Shown here: piece by piece, positions 1-10,300 of the stretch
Position numbering within the stretch: the stretch's first letter is position 1
Layout of the letters: every line of letters starts with the position of its first letter
DNA from: Timema cristinae
Lineage: Eukaryota > Arthropoda > Insecta > Phasmatodea > Timematidae
Reading direction: 5' to 3'
NCBI GenBank assembly: GCA_039000515.1
Contig: JBCFYV010011172.1
Span: 77,080,577 to 77,144,576 of the forward strand
Length of the DNA stretch: 64,000 nucleotides
The notes under the pieces: generated by a model
Databases searched by the model: none
What the model saw: only the letters and a program-made list of their open reading frames with translations
Told to the model about the DNA's origin: nothing
Made by a program: the position numbers and the translations under genes

Positions 1-63
1 AGATCCTTAAATAATTGGTTGGATAAAGTATATATTTTTATAGGTAATTTGGCTTTTTAAAGT

Positions 64-280
64 GGTATAAACAACGATGATGGAGAGCTGTGTATCTGCA
101 TCCCCCTCACGGCGCAGTTTTCGGGTAACGTTTCAAGTTCATAGGAGAAATGGTACATATTATATACTCTTTACCTCAACAATAGAATTTCTAATTACGT
201 TCATCAATGTTCAGTATAAAATTGAACGTAGTAATAACTTATGCTATTTTATTACTTATAAATTATTTTACAATAATTTA
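64..280. other. No recognisable feature
   Basis: AT-rich sequence before the first repeat. The 125-codon open frame starting at 77 runs into a SINE-like repeat and has no family features. Confidence 0.5.
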
Positions 281-560
281 ATCGTTGGTCTTAGGGTAAA
301 GTGCTTGCCTCAAGACCCAATGTTCGTGGGTTCAAATCCAGCTGTGGTCGACAACTTTTTCTTGAGTGATATACAAGTCTGTAGCACAACCTCCTTCGGT
401 GGGGAATTAAAGCCGTCAGTCTTATGTCGTTTGTGGCATGTACAAGAACCCTGATAAGTATGTGAAAATACCATTCCCTGCAAAATAGGTAGGACCTTTC
501 GCTCTCACTCATAGAAATTCTCATATGTAAATATAATCGGTCCCTTAAGAAAGTGTACGT
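281..560 (+). repeat. SINE-like repeat, family C, copy 1
   Basis: A tRNA-like head (GTCTTAGGGTAAAGTGCTTG, then GGGTTCAAATCC as a B-box-like element) is followed by a body that recurs at about 12,808-13,090 in the same orientation. The two copies share the head, the segment around 'cttgagtgat..gtagcacaac', 'aaagccgtc' and the tail around 'aaattctc..ataatc'. They are clearly diverged. The internal promoter layout and dispersed recurrence suggest a tRNA-derived SINE; no target duplication was identified. The open frames over it are incidental. Confidence 0.6.
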
Positions 561-1934
561 TAACTACCTCATAAATAAATAAATAATAGGCCCCTGCATA
601 ATATAACTGCCCTTTTAAAGCATGTGTTTCTGATGTCTGGTTTAAACTTAATTTACAAACTAAGTCACAATAAGACCATCACTTTAGTTTAAATCTCACC
701 ATAGATTGCCGTCAACTGACGAGAAATGCTCGCAGTTTGGTAAATACCGAAAATTCGCCATAACTCATAGCTCACTCATCTACACCACGGAGTATTTGCA
801 GAATGATAAACATTCGTTACACAGGATTTGCCAAACGCTGCCTGTTTAGATCCACCTTAACGCGGTCACATTTCGTGATCGTCATTGTATAGTACATTTC
901 TTAACAGTTTATTTATCAACATAATATGTTTTGTCACATCATACTTGTAGATTGTTTTTGAGGACTTACAATAAATAAAATAGTAAGCCTTAAAATACCT
1001 AGCCAAACATAAAGTACTCTCATTAATTTTAATGCTTTCAGACTAGGCTACCTTTCAAGTGATAAACTTTGTTTTCAGTAAAGTAAAAACCTTCTTACCG
1101 GACTCTCCATCACTTCTTTAAATCTATTGATAGTTTGATTTCTTGCATAATGTATTTGGACATTAATGAGACTTTTAATTTATCTCGACACCTCGGAGAA
1201 AAAGTATTGTGATCGTCAAAAAATTCAAACTCGAGAGTTATGGTTTGGAATAAAAAAAACTGCAATAGAAATAAATCTCTCCCCATCGTGTTCAAAAAAA
1301 TGTGAAAAGTAACATATCCAAATTTCACACCAATTAGTGCTAGTGAAACCGCCGCCATCTTGAAAAAATAGCGGTGAAAATAGGTTTTAAAGATTTAGCT
1401 CGTAAATGGCTGCACAAATGTGAATCTTTCATGAAGACAAACCGAAAGATAATATAATGTTAAGAAAATTCAATATCCATGGGGTTTTTAATGTAAAGGG
1501 AACAACTACAAAGATATCAACGATTATATTGACACCACGTAACTGCTCTATGGAGATTTTTTGCACATAGTCCAGGAAAGATAAGTAAAAATAGCCCAAA
1601 CCCAACAATAAAACTGGAATACAAATAAATTAGCAGCGTAATAGATCCAAAGTTCACACCAATTAGTGCTAGGGAAACCACCCCTATCTTGAAAAAATTG
1701 TGGCAAAAATAGGTTCTCTAGATTTATCTTGTAATTCTATTGGAAATGAAATATTCCCTGTATGTAACGAATTTAAAAAAATATTTTAAGCTTATTCTAA
1801 ATGGAAATTAAATGGAAATTGTTGTTAAAACATTTTAGGATTGGAACAACAACATTAAATTACAAAAAATTGGTATTTTGAGAAAAAGCATAAATTGAAC
1901 AAAAAGACAATAAGGATTGATTACAATTTGTTAA

Positions 1935-2199
1935 CCCACCTCGGTGGCGTAGTTGGCTAACGCGCTAGTCGTGTTGAGCTCGACTGCTGAGGACGGGGAG
2001 ATCGAGGTTCGAATCTCGGTCGGGTGAACTGGAGGTGGTTTTTAATAAGTGGTTTTCTACTCTCCCTCCACGCAAATGCAGGTTCACGTTCTCTAATTCA
2101 ACCTTCTCAAATACTAATCCATTAGCGTAATTAGTACTTAAAGCGTATAACCCGAACGGGTAGTAAGACGCGGTGCTAAATAAAAATAATAATAATAAC
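1935..2199 (+). repeat. tRNA-derived SINE, family A, near full length
   Basis: The copy starts with CCCACCTCGGTGGCGTAGTT, has an A-box-like TGGCGTAGTTGGCTAACGCG and a B-box GGTTCGAATC, then a body with 'ggtggtttt' and 'ctctccctccacgcaaatg'. It ends in the tail CCCGAACGGGTAGTAAGACG plus 'cggtgctaaa' and a short AAT repeat. The same structure recurs at 5,093-5,349 (-), 12,559-12,800, 41,981-42,236 and 49,740-50,011, among others. It lies inside the inverted-repeat element at 1,240-4,080. Confidence 0.85.
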
Positions 2200-2229
2200 C
2201 ATTTTCTAAACTTTTTTTCCTGTTTATTT

Positions 2230-3340
2230 TATGGCAGTTCTAGCTCATCACAATCTTCTTCATCAATATTTAGTTTATTTTGACAACCATCTTCATACAG
2301 TAAGCACGAGCAATTGTACACTCTAAGCTATTCTTCCTAAAGCTGCAACGCATAGTAGCACACGATTTCACACAATTGCAGTGAATTACAGAAAGCAATG
2401 ATGGTGGGGCAGGAGGTAGATCAGTTGTAACAGGATAGTACTATATTTTTTTTTCTATATTCCCATCCCCAGTCACATGGATTCAAAGAATCGTCTAACA
2501 TCTTCCATGTACTGTACATATCAGACAATAGGCACTTTAAGTGTGCTACTTGGTGGCAGATGATGTGGGAGGTAGCCTTTCAGCTGTAATAAACCATTTG
2601 GCTGCAATAACTTTTGCTGTTAGTATTCTCTGATGCATATGGGTCAGCATCTCACGCTGTTAATCACCGAATAACGTGACCATGCCATTTTCTCCTCCAA
2701 AGCTATGTCTGCGGGAGTTTGGTTTGGAGGTGGTAGTACAAACTGAGCTTGTTGGGTTTACAGTGGAACATCAGTAGGCTAAGATAAGGACATCGGTATC
2801 TTCTCCAATTACAGTTACATTTTATGTTTCACTTAGTTGTACACCAGTTTTGGCCATTTCTGTGTCAATATCCCCTTACATGAATAACAGTGATCACTTA
2901 TAGGAAACAGCGTTCGCTGCTTATTGTTGTTGGATAAGAAATGATCATACCTCCCAATGCATTTTATTTCGAGAAGAAAATTGACTGTGTTTGCTGTGAG
3001 TTATTGTGCCTACTCTGAGTTGATGAGCATTGTCCTTTATAGACGGGCATTCTTCATAGCCATCAAAAATCACAAAGCAACTGCCATATTTTAGAAAATA
3101 AAAATCGGGGTGATAAGTATCACTATCTGTATAAGTAGCTTCACTACACCATTGTATATGGTGAAGAAAGGATCCTCCCACCAAGCACATAATGGTGAGG
3201 GCCATCAAGGAGCTTTTTTTTTTTGCAAAGTTTGCCTCCAACGTGATGCGAAATAACACGTCCCAAAGTGGATTTGTCAGCCTTTAAAAGAATCATCCCT
3301 GATTCAATTAAGGAAGGGGTGATATGCACATAGCTCATAT
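2230..3340 (-). pseudogene. Broken transposon gene: FEN/PIN-like nuclease family with Cys-rich tail
   Basis: On the - strand several frames together give motifs in a fixed order. First comes FVIFDGYEECPSIKD with following basic residues (about 3,030-3,085), then GDIDTEMAKTG (about 2,850-2,880), then VIGEDTDVLIL (about 2,780-2,812). Next are an LPPTSSATK segment (near 2,560), TDLPPAPPSLLSVIHCNC (about 2,375-2,430) and a Cys-rich stretch with CNC-x3-C-x4-C spacing. Stop codons and frame changes separate the pieces, so it cannot make a full protein. The order VFDG..K..R, then D/E, DTD (and GCD in the sibling element) resembles the acidic active-site layout of FEN1/XPG-type nucleases; that assignment is inference. 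The Cys-rich tail resembles a CXC-type zinc-binding segment. The same protein family is broken in a different way at 23,380-24,720. Confidence 0.65.
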
Positions 3341-4084
3341 GTTAATGCTTCATCTAGGCTGAAGTTTCCAGCATTAGCTATAGCTAGCATTCGCTGAAAT
3401 AGCAATCCTTGTTCAATGCTCACTTCATTGCTTATTTTCAAAATAGAAGTAGATGAAAGTGCGAGAACTTTATCTGCGCACTTTTTACGATATGTAAATA
3501 CCTTCCTATAATTTCAGTTAATACACTTTATTTACCAGCAAAACTTGAAACACAAATAGAATAGTGATACTGATAATAGTTATAATAATGATTTTGCTTC
3601 TAAATATCTATTATATCACTACCAGCCTATCCTAAATGGTTGCTTGTCTTTCGGTTATTACAGTATAGTAATGATAAGTGAATATTTTTTACATAAATGC
3701 TTGAGTAAAAAAACAGTATTACGCAAAATAAAAATATCCATGATCAGTCACGTGGTGTCAATATAATAAGCGATAACATTGTAGATATTCCCTTTGTAAA
3801 AATATTACATTAATTGAATTTGTGTAAAATATTATTACTTTCACTTTGTGCTTTGGAAAAATGAACATACATGCAGCCATTTACGAGATAAATTTAGAAA
3901 ACTTATATTCACTACAATTTTTTCAAGATGGCAGCGGTTTTCCTAGCACTAATCTAATTGTTGTGAACTTTGAATATGTTACTTTGCAAATTTTTTTTAA
4001 TACGATGGTGAAAAATTCATTTCTATTGCAGTTGTTTGGGTTATTTTTAGCTTATCTTTCATATACTATTAGCTTATTTTGAAA

Positions 4085-4535
4085 AGTCTGTTGAAGAAAA
4101 CATTCATGGTTTTGTTAATAATCATTTCTTCTCCCAGTACTCAATCCCCCGACCGCTGCTATCACTAGAACACAATAAACCGTCACTATCAGTATTTGGC
4201 TCTCAACAGTACGGATAGGACTCATTGTATTTATTTACGTAAGCATTACGGTTTTTAGTCTCTATTTTTTGATATATGATTTTAGTAAATTGATTATAAA
4301 CGGTAAATGAACCAGTATTTAATAAGTAATGATTTAACTTAAGTTTAATTTAAAAAAAAAAGCCAAATAGCTGTTTTCAATACTTGACTTGTTTGTACAA
4401 GATCGAGAAAATCTCCCATAGGTTAAATTTAATTAATTACAATATAAATAAAAGAATAGCTTACCCTGGAAGAGACTATATATTAAAACATATTTAAAAT
4501 AAAATATAATTACGCTATTTTATCTGTACCCCACT
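4085..4535. other. Intergenic, nothing recognised
   Basis: AT-rich, no open frame of note, no repeat with another copy in the window. Confidence 0.5.
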
Positions 4536-4539
4536 GACA

Positions 4540-4765
4540 CCTTATCTCAGTCGATAACTTTATTGAGCTAAGGGTCCCGGGTTTGATTCCTGGCATGGCA
4601 GAAACATTTATTATTGGTGAAAAGTGGGTTTACCCTTCCACAGTGATGAATTAACAGCTGGGGACTGGATGTTGTGCCTGTAAAATTAAGTTATATTATA
4701 AGCCATATGAAGCTATGAAAGGCCTACCAAGTCAGTAGTGGAAATATATGGCTTAAATAAAAAAA
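4540..4765 (+). repeat. Possible tRNA-derived SINE-like repeat
   Basis: The segment 'cttatctcagtcgataac' followed by GGGTCCCGGGTTTGATTCC resembles the A and B boxes of a tRNA-Lys-like head. A non-tRNA body ends in an A-rich stretch near 4,760. No second copy was found in the window, so the repeat nature is inferred from the tRNA-like head and A-rich end only. Confidence 0.35.
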
Positions 4766-5082
4766 CAGATCCAGGTCACAAGCGGGAAACGGAAATAGAC
4801 GTATAAAATATATAAATCTGAAAACCATAATAAAAAGTAGGACAAACCATACTATTTAATAATTTGAGAAGAAGTTAGTGTTAAGTTCAATTAAAAATTA
4901 TAATTAAAAAAAAACGTTGAAATTGTCTAAAATATTACTTATTTAATATAAAAAAATGTATTAGGAAGGTTCGTAGAAAAAAAAAGTTGATTTTTTATTC
5001 TAACTCCCGCTCAGCCTTAATCTCAATGGACCATTCGCTTTTTACTGAAGGTTTAAGGACAAGGCTGAGTTTGTCTATTATT

Positions 5083-5359
5083 TAGTCATTTAATAATAGT
5101 AATATTTAGTACTACATCTTACTACCCGTTCGGGTTATACGCTTTAAGTACTAATTACGCTAATGGATTAGGAATTGGGAAGGTTGAATTAGAGGAAGTG
5201 AACCCACATTTGCTTGGAGGGAGAGTGGAAAACCATTTAGGAAAAAAACTCAGTTCACCCGACCGAGATTCAAACCTCGATCTTCCCGTTCTCAGCAGTC
5301 GAGCTTAACACGACAAGCGCGTTAGCCAACTACGCCACCGAGGCGGGTGTAGTCATTTA
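5083..5359 (-). repeat. SINE family A with 10-bp target-site duplication
   Basis: The reverse-oriented SINE body runs from 5,093 to 5,349: tail at the left, tRNA-like head (reverse complement of CCCGCCTCGGTGGCGTAGTT) at the right. It is flanked by the direct repeat TAGTCATTTA at 5,083-5,092 and 5,350-5,359. The target duplication proves insertion by retroposition and fixes both ends. Confidence 0.9.
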
Positions 5360-5870
5360 TTCCTTTTGAAATATAACCTTAGGGGTCGTCACCAAGATAT
5401 TCATGTCGCAAGGGTAAAGTCAACACAATCTCCAAAGTCAAATGGATGATCTTTTACACAATGCTTTAAGCTCGATTAAGACGTGTGCCTAAGTCCAAAC
5501 ATTTTTTTTATGTGGTTGTAGAAATAATTTTAAATAATAAGGGGATGGAGGGGGTGGGTTACATGATAGTAAGCCCTGTGTCTGCATTTAATAGACAGGT
5601 TCTATGTTCATTATGCGAGAGCATCAAATATTATATTTTTTAATATCCAAATACCATGATCACCTCTCTACATAAAACAAGATATAAGATTTTTCCATTA
5701 ACTTTATCATGCATAGTAGTAATATATTTTGTATTTAGCGTTTTAAAATAGCATCTCTTAACACAAATTTGATTTCGTAAAACGCATTTTATCCTTTTTG
5801 ATGTAGAGAAAGGTAATACAATAATAATAGTAATAACATCATTTTGTTACCGAGGTCCAATGAAGTATCA
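5360..5870. other. Intergenic, nothing recognised
   Basis: AT-rich sequence between a SINE and a possible MITE. It contains a G-rich patch near 5,540 ('aaggggatggagggggtggg') but no gene. Confidence 0.5.
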
Positions 5871-5872
5871 TC

Positions 5873-6199
5873 AGGGCTGTTCAAAGGCTTATTTGGACCT
5901 GGAGCAATTACATTTTGGGAGCCCCATTATAAACGAAATAATTACACATTTATGTTTGCGCTTTATAAACAAATTATTTAAATCGTGTATGTGAAAAATA
6001 AGATAAAAATTTCTTTCTAATACTGAGCCATCTATTTCTTATCTTTTCTATGCTGACAGCCTTTAAAAAGAGCTTAGTCTGAAAACTCAATAAAGAACAT
6101 ATGACCTTCTTTGCACGTGTGTTGTGACTGCAGCAAGAACTTCTCATTTGTGGTATCGTGGACCTCAGCTTTGCGGGGACCTGGGGAAAACTGCCCTAG
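5873..6199. mobile_element. Possible hAT-like MITE fragment
   Basis: The left end CAGGGCTGTTCAAAGG and the right end, reading AGGGCAGTTTTCCCC on the reverse complement, are similar, as are short inner segments. No convincing 8-bp target duplication is present, so the call is tentative. Confidence 0.3.
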
Positions 6200-6532
6200 T
6201 GCTGTACCCCTCTCCCTTCTAGGTGGATCTAGGTAGCAGCAATGTTAACCCAACCTTTGGAAAACCAGGTGATCAAGAGTAGGGGTAACCATTTCCCCGT
6301 AAGTTTTCCGTAGTTGGTGGCTTGCGGCCTACTATATGCTGAAGGAGATGGCACCTAAAGTCTAATGCAAAGCCTTAAAATAGTGTTTGGGGGAGGAGGA
6401 AGAAAGGGAGGAGGAGGCAAAATTTGTGAAAAAAATTAATACTAAATCCAAACATATAATTACATTTAGATATGAACTTGTTTTGATAACAATTTAATGT
6501 AATTTAATTTCAGGTAAAATATATGTATTGTA

Positions 6533-6534
<2 letters not shown>

Positions 6535-6569
<35 letters not shown>

Positions 6570-6846
6570 GCACCGCGTCTTACTACCCATTCGGGTTATA
6601 CGCACTTACGCTAATGTGTAATGGTAAGGTGATTGTGAGATGAAATGCAGGACCAACAGTTTAACGGGGGATCCGAACCACGGTGGAGGCCTGGCATTCC
6701 CCACATTCACAAGTTGTGATTAATACACGTCTTATCAGAGGTGAAGGAAGGGTTTGGTAATCAGATAAATCTGTGCCGGGACCGAGTATTGAACCCGGAC
6801 CCTAGCACAGAGGTCCAACACTTTACCTCTAGACCACCAGGTCACC
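6535..6846 (-). repeat. tRNA-derived SINE, family B, near full length
   Basis: On the - strand the head reads GGTGACCTGGTGGTCTAG, with a B-box-like GGGTTCAAT, close to a tRNA-Glu-type head. The body includes 'cttccttcacctctga' and 'acaacttgtgaatgtgggg'. It ends in the tail shared with family A (CCCGAATGGGTAGTAAGACG in this copy) and a (TAA)n run at 6,535-6,568. Other copies lie at 14,294-14,520, 18,115-18,256, 19,181-19,520, 26,518-26,732 and 34,356-34,647. Confidence 0.85.
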
Positions 6847-7180
6847 TTTGACCTAATAATAGCTGGGAACGTGATAGCAGCTAATAAAACGACTGGACTC
6901 TTGTATTATGCAGGATGTCAAGCCCAGTCACTAATCTAAGAGGGAAATATAGACGTCACACTTGATAAATAATTACCTCTTGTCTTTAAATAATCGTCCA
7001 GATTATTTGTGAAAGTTGTCAAGATAAACTTAAATATATAAGTACAGCTCTGAAAACGTTTTGGTTTGTTTATGTTAATCTATTGCAATTAAACACATAC
7101 GACCACTGCTCCAAAAATTTCCGATACTAATACGAAGGTTTTTTTTAATATTTTTTGTATACTAAACCCAAACACTTAAA

Positions 7181-7308
7181 ATGCAAACAGAATTTGTTTT
7201 ATCTGTGGTTATAGCTCTGTGTGTATTTCTTCCCCGTGTAATGGGGCAGTGTGATCAAGGTTTGGATTGTGGTGAGCAACGGAGGAGACTGTGGTCATGA
7301 CTAGCGTG
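7181..7308 (+). CDS. Acid phosphatase exon 1: signal peptide
   Basis: ATG at 7,181 starts a hydrophobic leader (MQTEFVLSVVIALCVFLPRV, then MGQCDQGLDCG). The open frame then runs into TGA at 7,298. Two bases downstream in phase, the sequence reads ATEETVVMTSV and stops at a strong donor (GTGAGT at 7,309), giving a phase-0 join to VYRHGART. One missing base near 7,274-7,276 would reconcile the two halves. The leader and donor are clear; the frameshift is inferred from the family pattern. Confidence 0.7.
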
Positions 7309-10300
7309 GTGAGTTTTAAGGATCTGCTTTAACACTCTGTTGATGTTCATCATATGATGAGGGAAATAGTGCTTGCCTTAGAAATGCGACGAGCTTAAAT
7401 TAGTTAAATCTAAACATGCATATTAAATATAAGTCAAAAATAACATCTGAAGTTGGGAATAGAACCTGTTTCAAAGTGTTATTACTAGATTGTATTTAAT
7501 ATATTTGAAATGTACTGTACCTTTGTGAACTGCTATCGCCCGTGCCTATGACAATTTCCATTAATGTGTGTAACATACATGCTGGGTTTTAGTTTTCAAT
7601 CGTCCATGCTTGACTTTTTAGTTCAGAAGGTAGTGTGTATATTTATTGAGAAAAGTTTGATTCCCGTCACGATAAAAAAAAAGTTTTACCACAGGTGAAA
7701 CTTGGTGCTATCATTTTTAGGAGGACGGGTGGGTAGATGGCTGAACAGACTGGCTCTAACGTTTTTTCCTAAAATTAAGTTAGTTTGTAAATAGTGTACT
7801 CAAATGTTAAAGAAGGTTATAAAGCGCACGTTAATACTCTTATTTAAAAATATAGCTATCCTTGTTGATATGAACCCATGAGCAGAACTAAAACCTTCAG
7901 GCAAGCTAAATCATTTTTAACAATTATTGGAGGACTATGTTATTCTCTGCGGCAGAATCGCTTCTAATTTATAAGGACTAAATAAAATTCAATATTCTTC
8001 ATGCAAATATCTTAGCTTTTATAACATTCTTAATTAATGTATTTTTAGTATTCTACTTATTCTTTATACATATATTTCTGTCTCTTTATTAAATGGTTAT
8101 AAAGGAAGCACACTTTCCCTAAATAAAAGTTTTTCTGTTGAAATGATAACGAATGAGCAGGGAAATTGCAATCATAGAATGGCTTGGCAGGTCCATGATA
8201 GTGAATTATATTATAAATTGCCATAAATTGAGCCAGGAAGACTACAAAAAGGTTAATAGACACTAGGATGTTCATTGGCGATGTGAAAAGTAGGAGAGTG
8301 GTAATAAATAAAACAATCGATGGCCGTACAATCCCAAAGACTACATTGATCGTATTCACAGGTGACTTTGTTGCACGTCTTAACCGAATGAGCGATAAAT
8401 GGTGATACTTTTAAATAGAAGAAAAATAATCTGCAGAATATATAGGTAAGGCCGTTCCACATTTGAGATAAAGGACTTTATTTAGAGCTGCTTTTAGTAT
8501 TGAAAGCCGGGAAGCCATCAGAAAGATGGTTGCTTTTTTACAAAATAATTCAAATTTTCTTGTCAATAACCTCCAAAGTGTCGAGCTTATCAATAAATCT
8601 AGTTGTGTTCCTTTTCATTAAACAAGCTAACTTGAGAAATATTTGGACACATTTCTAATCTTTATGAACTTAGTTATTGGCTGCGATTCATCAAGGACAA
8701 AATTTTGTCGGTATCAAATATTTCTTTTCCTTCAGAACGACAAGTTAAGCAGGAAGGGTTAACATGTCTTGCTTACTTGCCATGCTGATGGAGAGGAAGT
8801 TGGTGAGACTGAATATGTATACTAGAGGGATAGGCCTACCAAAGAGAAGACAGGGTATTCCGAGACTGCATCCGAAACTGATGGAGAGATAAGTGTCTTA
8901 ATTATTTTATAGCAAAGTGTTTCTTCCATCATGTTGAGAAAATAACGTCAATTCTTTTCTAGTTAACAGCCTCACTCCTCACGTTGGAATAAACCTGGTC
9001 AAACTTGCTCTTATCAACGGTGTTCATATACAAGTACTAATCTGAGACTAAATCTCAGGGACACACAAACATTCATTCAAACCTTTGACAAGGTGGTGTT
9101 AAAAGACTGTATTTAAATTCTTGAATTAATAAGTCAATCCCACATGATTCGCGAAGTCACAGGCCATGCAAATAGACGACCACAAATGACACACAATGCC
9201 TTAGATGACCCTTTGGCTCAAACAACTGCTCATAATGAGTTTAGCATGGATTTCAATCAAATATGGTTAATGAGTTTAAATATTTAGGAACAATTTTAAC
9301 TAGCAATAACGATATTAGATTGTAAATCAGGAAAATAATAAGTAGGGAAATGCATGTTTTTACTAGTTTTTAACATCTCGCCTGCTGTCAAGGAATGTAA
9401 AACTCAGAATATACAAAACAATGGCTCTACCTATTGTCCTCTACGGTGTGAAACGTGTTCTCTTAACTTACGGGACAAAACAAACTTAAAATTTCGAAAA
9501 CAAGGTGCTTAGGAAGATATTGGGTCCAAAAATTAATTAAGATACTGGGGAGTAGATGAGGCTACATAATGATGAGTTACTTAACTTGTACTCAAAACAA
9601 AACATTGTTGGGAAAATCAAGTCTCGTAGATAACGATGGGCAGGATATGCAGAGTGAATGTAGTGTAATACACTGATAGCTCAAACAGGCAGTAAAACGT
9701 GGCGCTAAAAAACAACTTTGTAACAGTGTTTAAGTTGCTAGGGTGGCAATAAAATATGATGAAGACCAATCGTTGTGATTGAAGTGCTTTGGATCTCCAT
9801 CTTCAGGGACTTTGGAACGAGAAAGGTTGATTGGTCACTAGGGGCTTCCAACCCCCTCAAACAAGACATCAAAAATGTCTGCTTGGTGGCATCCACGAAT
9901 TGGTTTAGAGCAAAACAGTTGTTGATCAAATTTTCTTGCACATGAGTTAGAGCGCCATTGTCAATAGAAACTCTAATTGATAAAGAATGAATAAATTCCA
10001 TTCTGAAAGCACCACAAGTTCATTTTGGCCACAGCCCTCTCAGTTTATCCCCTTACCTAACCCAAAAAATATTATACACCCCTTTCCATTTGAACCAAAC
10101 CAAATTTTTAGTTGTTAATACACGTTTGTAGATTTGTACGAATTGAGCTATTTTGTTTGTTCAGGTGTACAGGCATGGTGCCCGAACATCGGTGGTGAGA
10201 GCTTACCCTACAGATCCAAACAGAAACAACAGTTTGTGGGAGCTTGGGCTAGGACAGCTGACACCGGTATGTTGCTTTACACACACATACACACATTTTT

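Larger units (their letters stand above)
1240..4080 (-). mobile_element. Degenerate inverted-repeat DNA element carrying a FEN/PIN-like gene
   Basis: The left arm (about 1,240-1,735) and right arm (about 3,745-4,075) are diverged inverted repeats. For example, the reverse complement of 1,330-1,420 matches 3,868-3,965 (shared words such as 'cagccatttacgag' and 'ttttttcaagatggc'), and the reverse complement of 1,490-1,545 matches 3,748-3,800 (shared 'acgtggtgtcaatataat'). The left arm is itself partly duplicated, at about 1,565-1,735. Between the arms lie a broken - strand coding region (about 2,230-3,340) and an inserted SINE. I found no clear target-site duplication, so the exact ends are uncertain. 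The coding region is related to the one in the element at 22,307-25,246. Confidence 0.6.

Noticed and set aside
8057..8593. Hydrophobic - strand frames that look like membrane segments (e.g. IVLFITTLLLFTSP)
   Set aside because: AT-rich DNA often gives such residues; frames are broken, there is no splice structure, and no receptor motif is recognisable. A receptor pseudogene cannot be excluded.
9738..10001. 87-codon - strand open frame upstream of acid phosphatase exon 2
   Set aside because: No family match and no splice or start support; it lies beside a LINE remnant in an intron.
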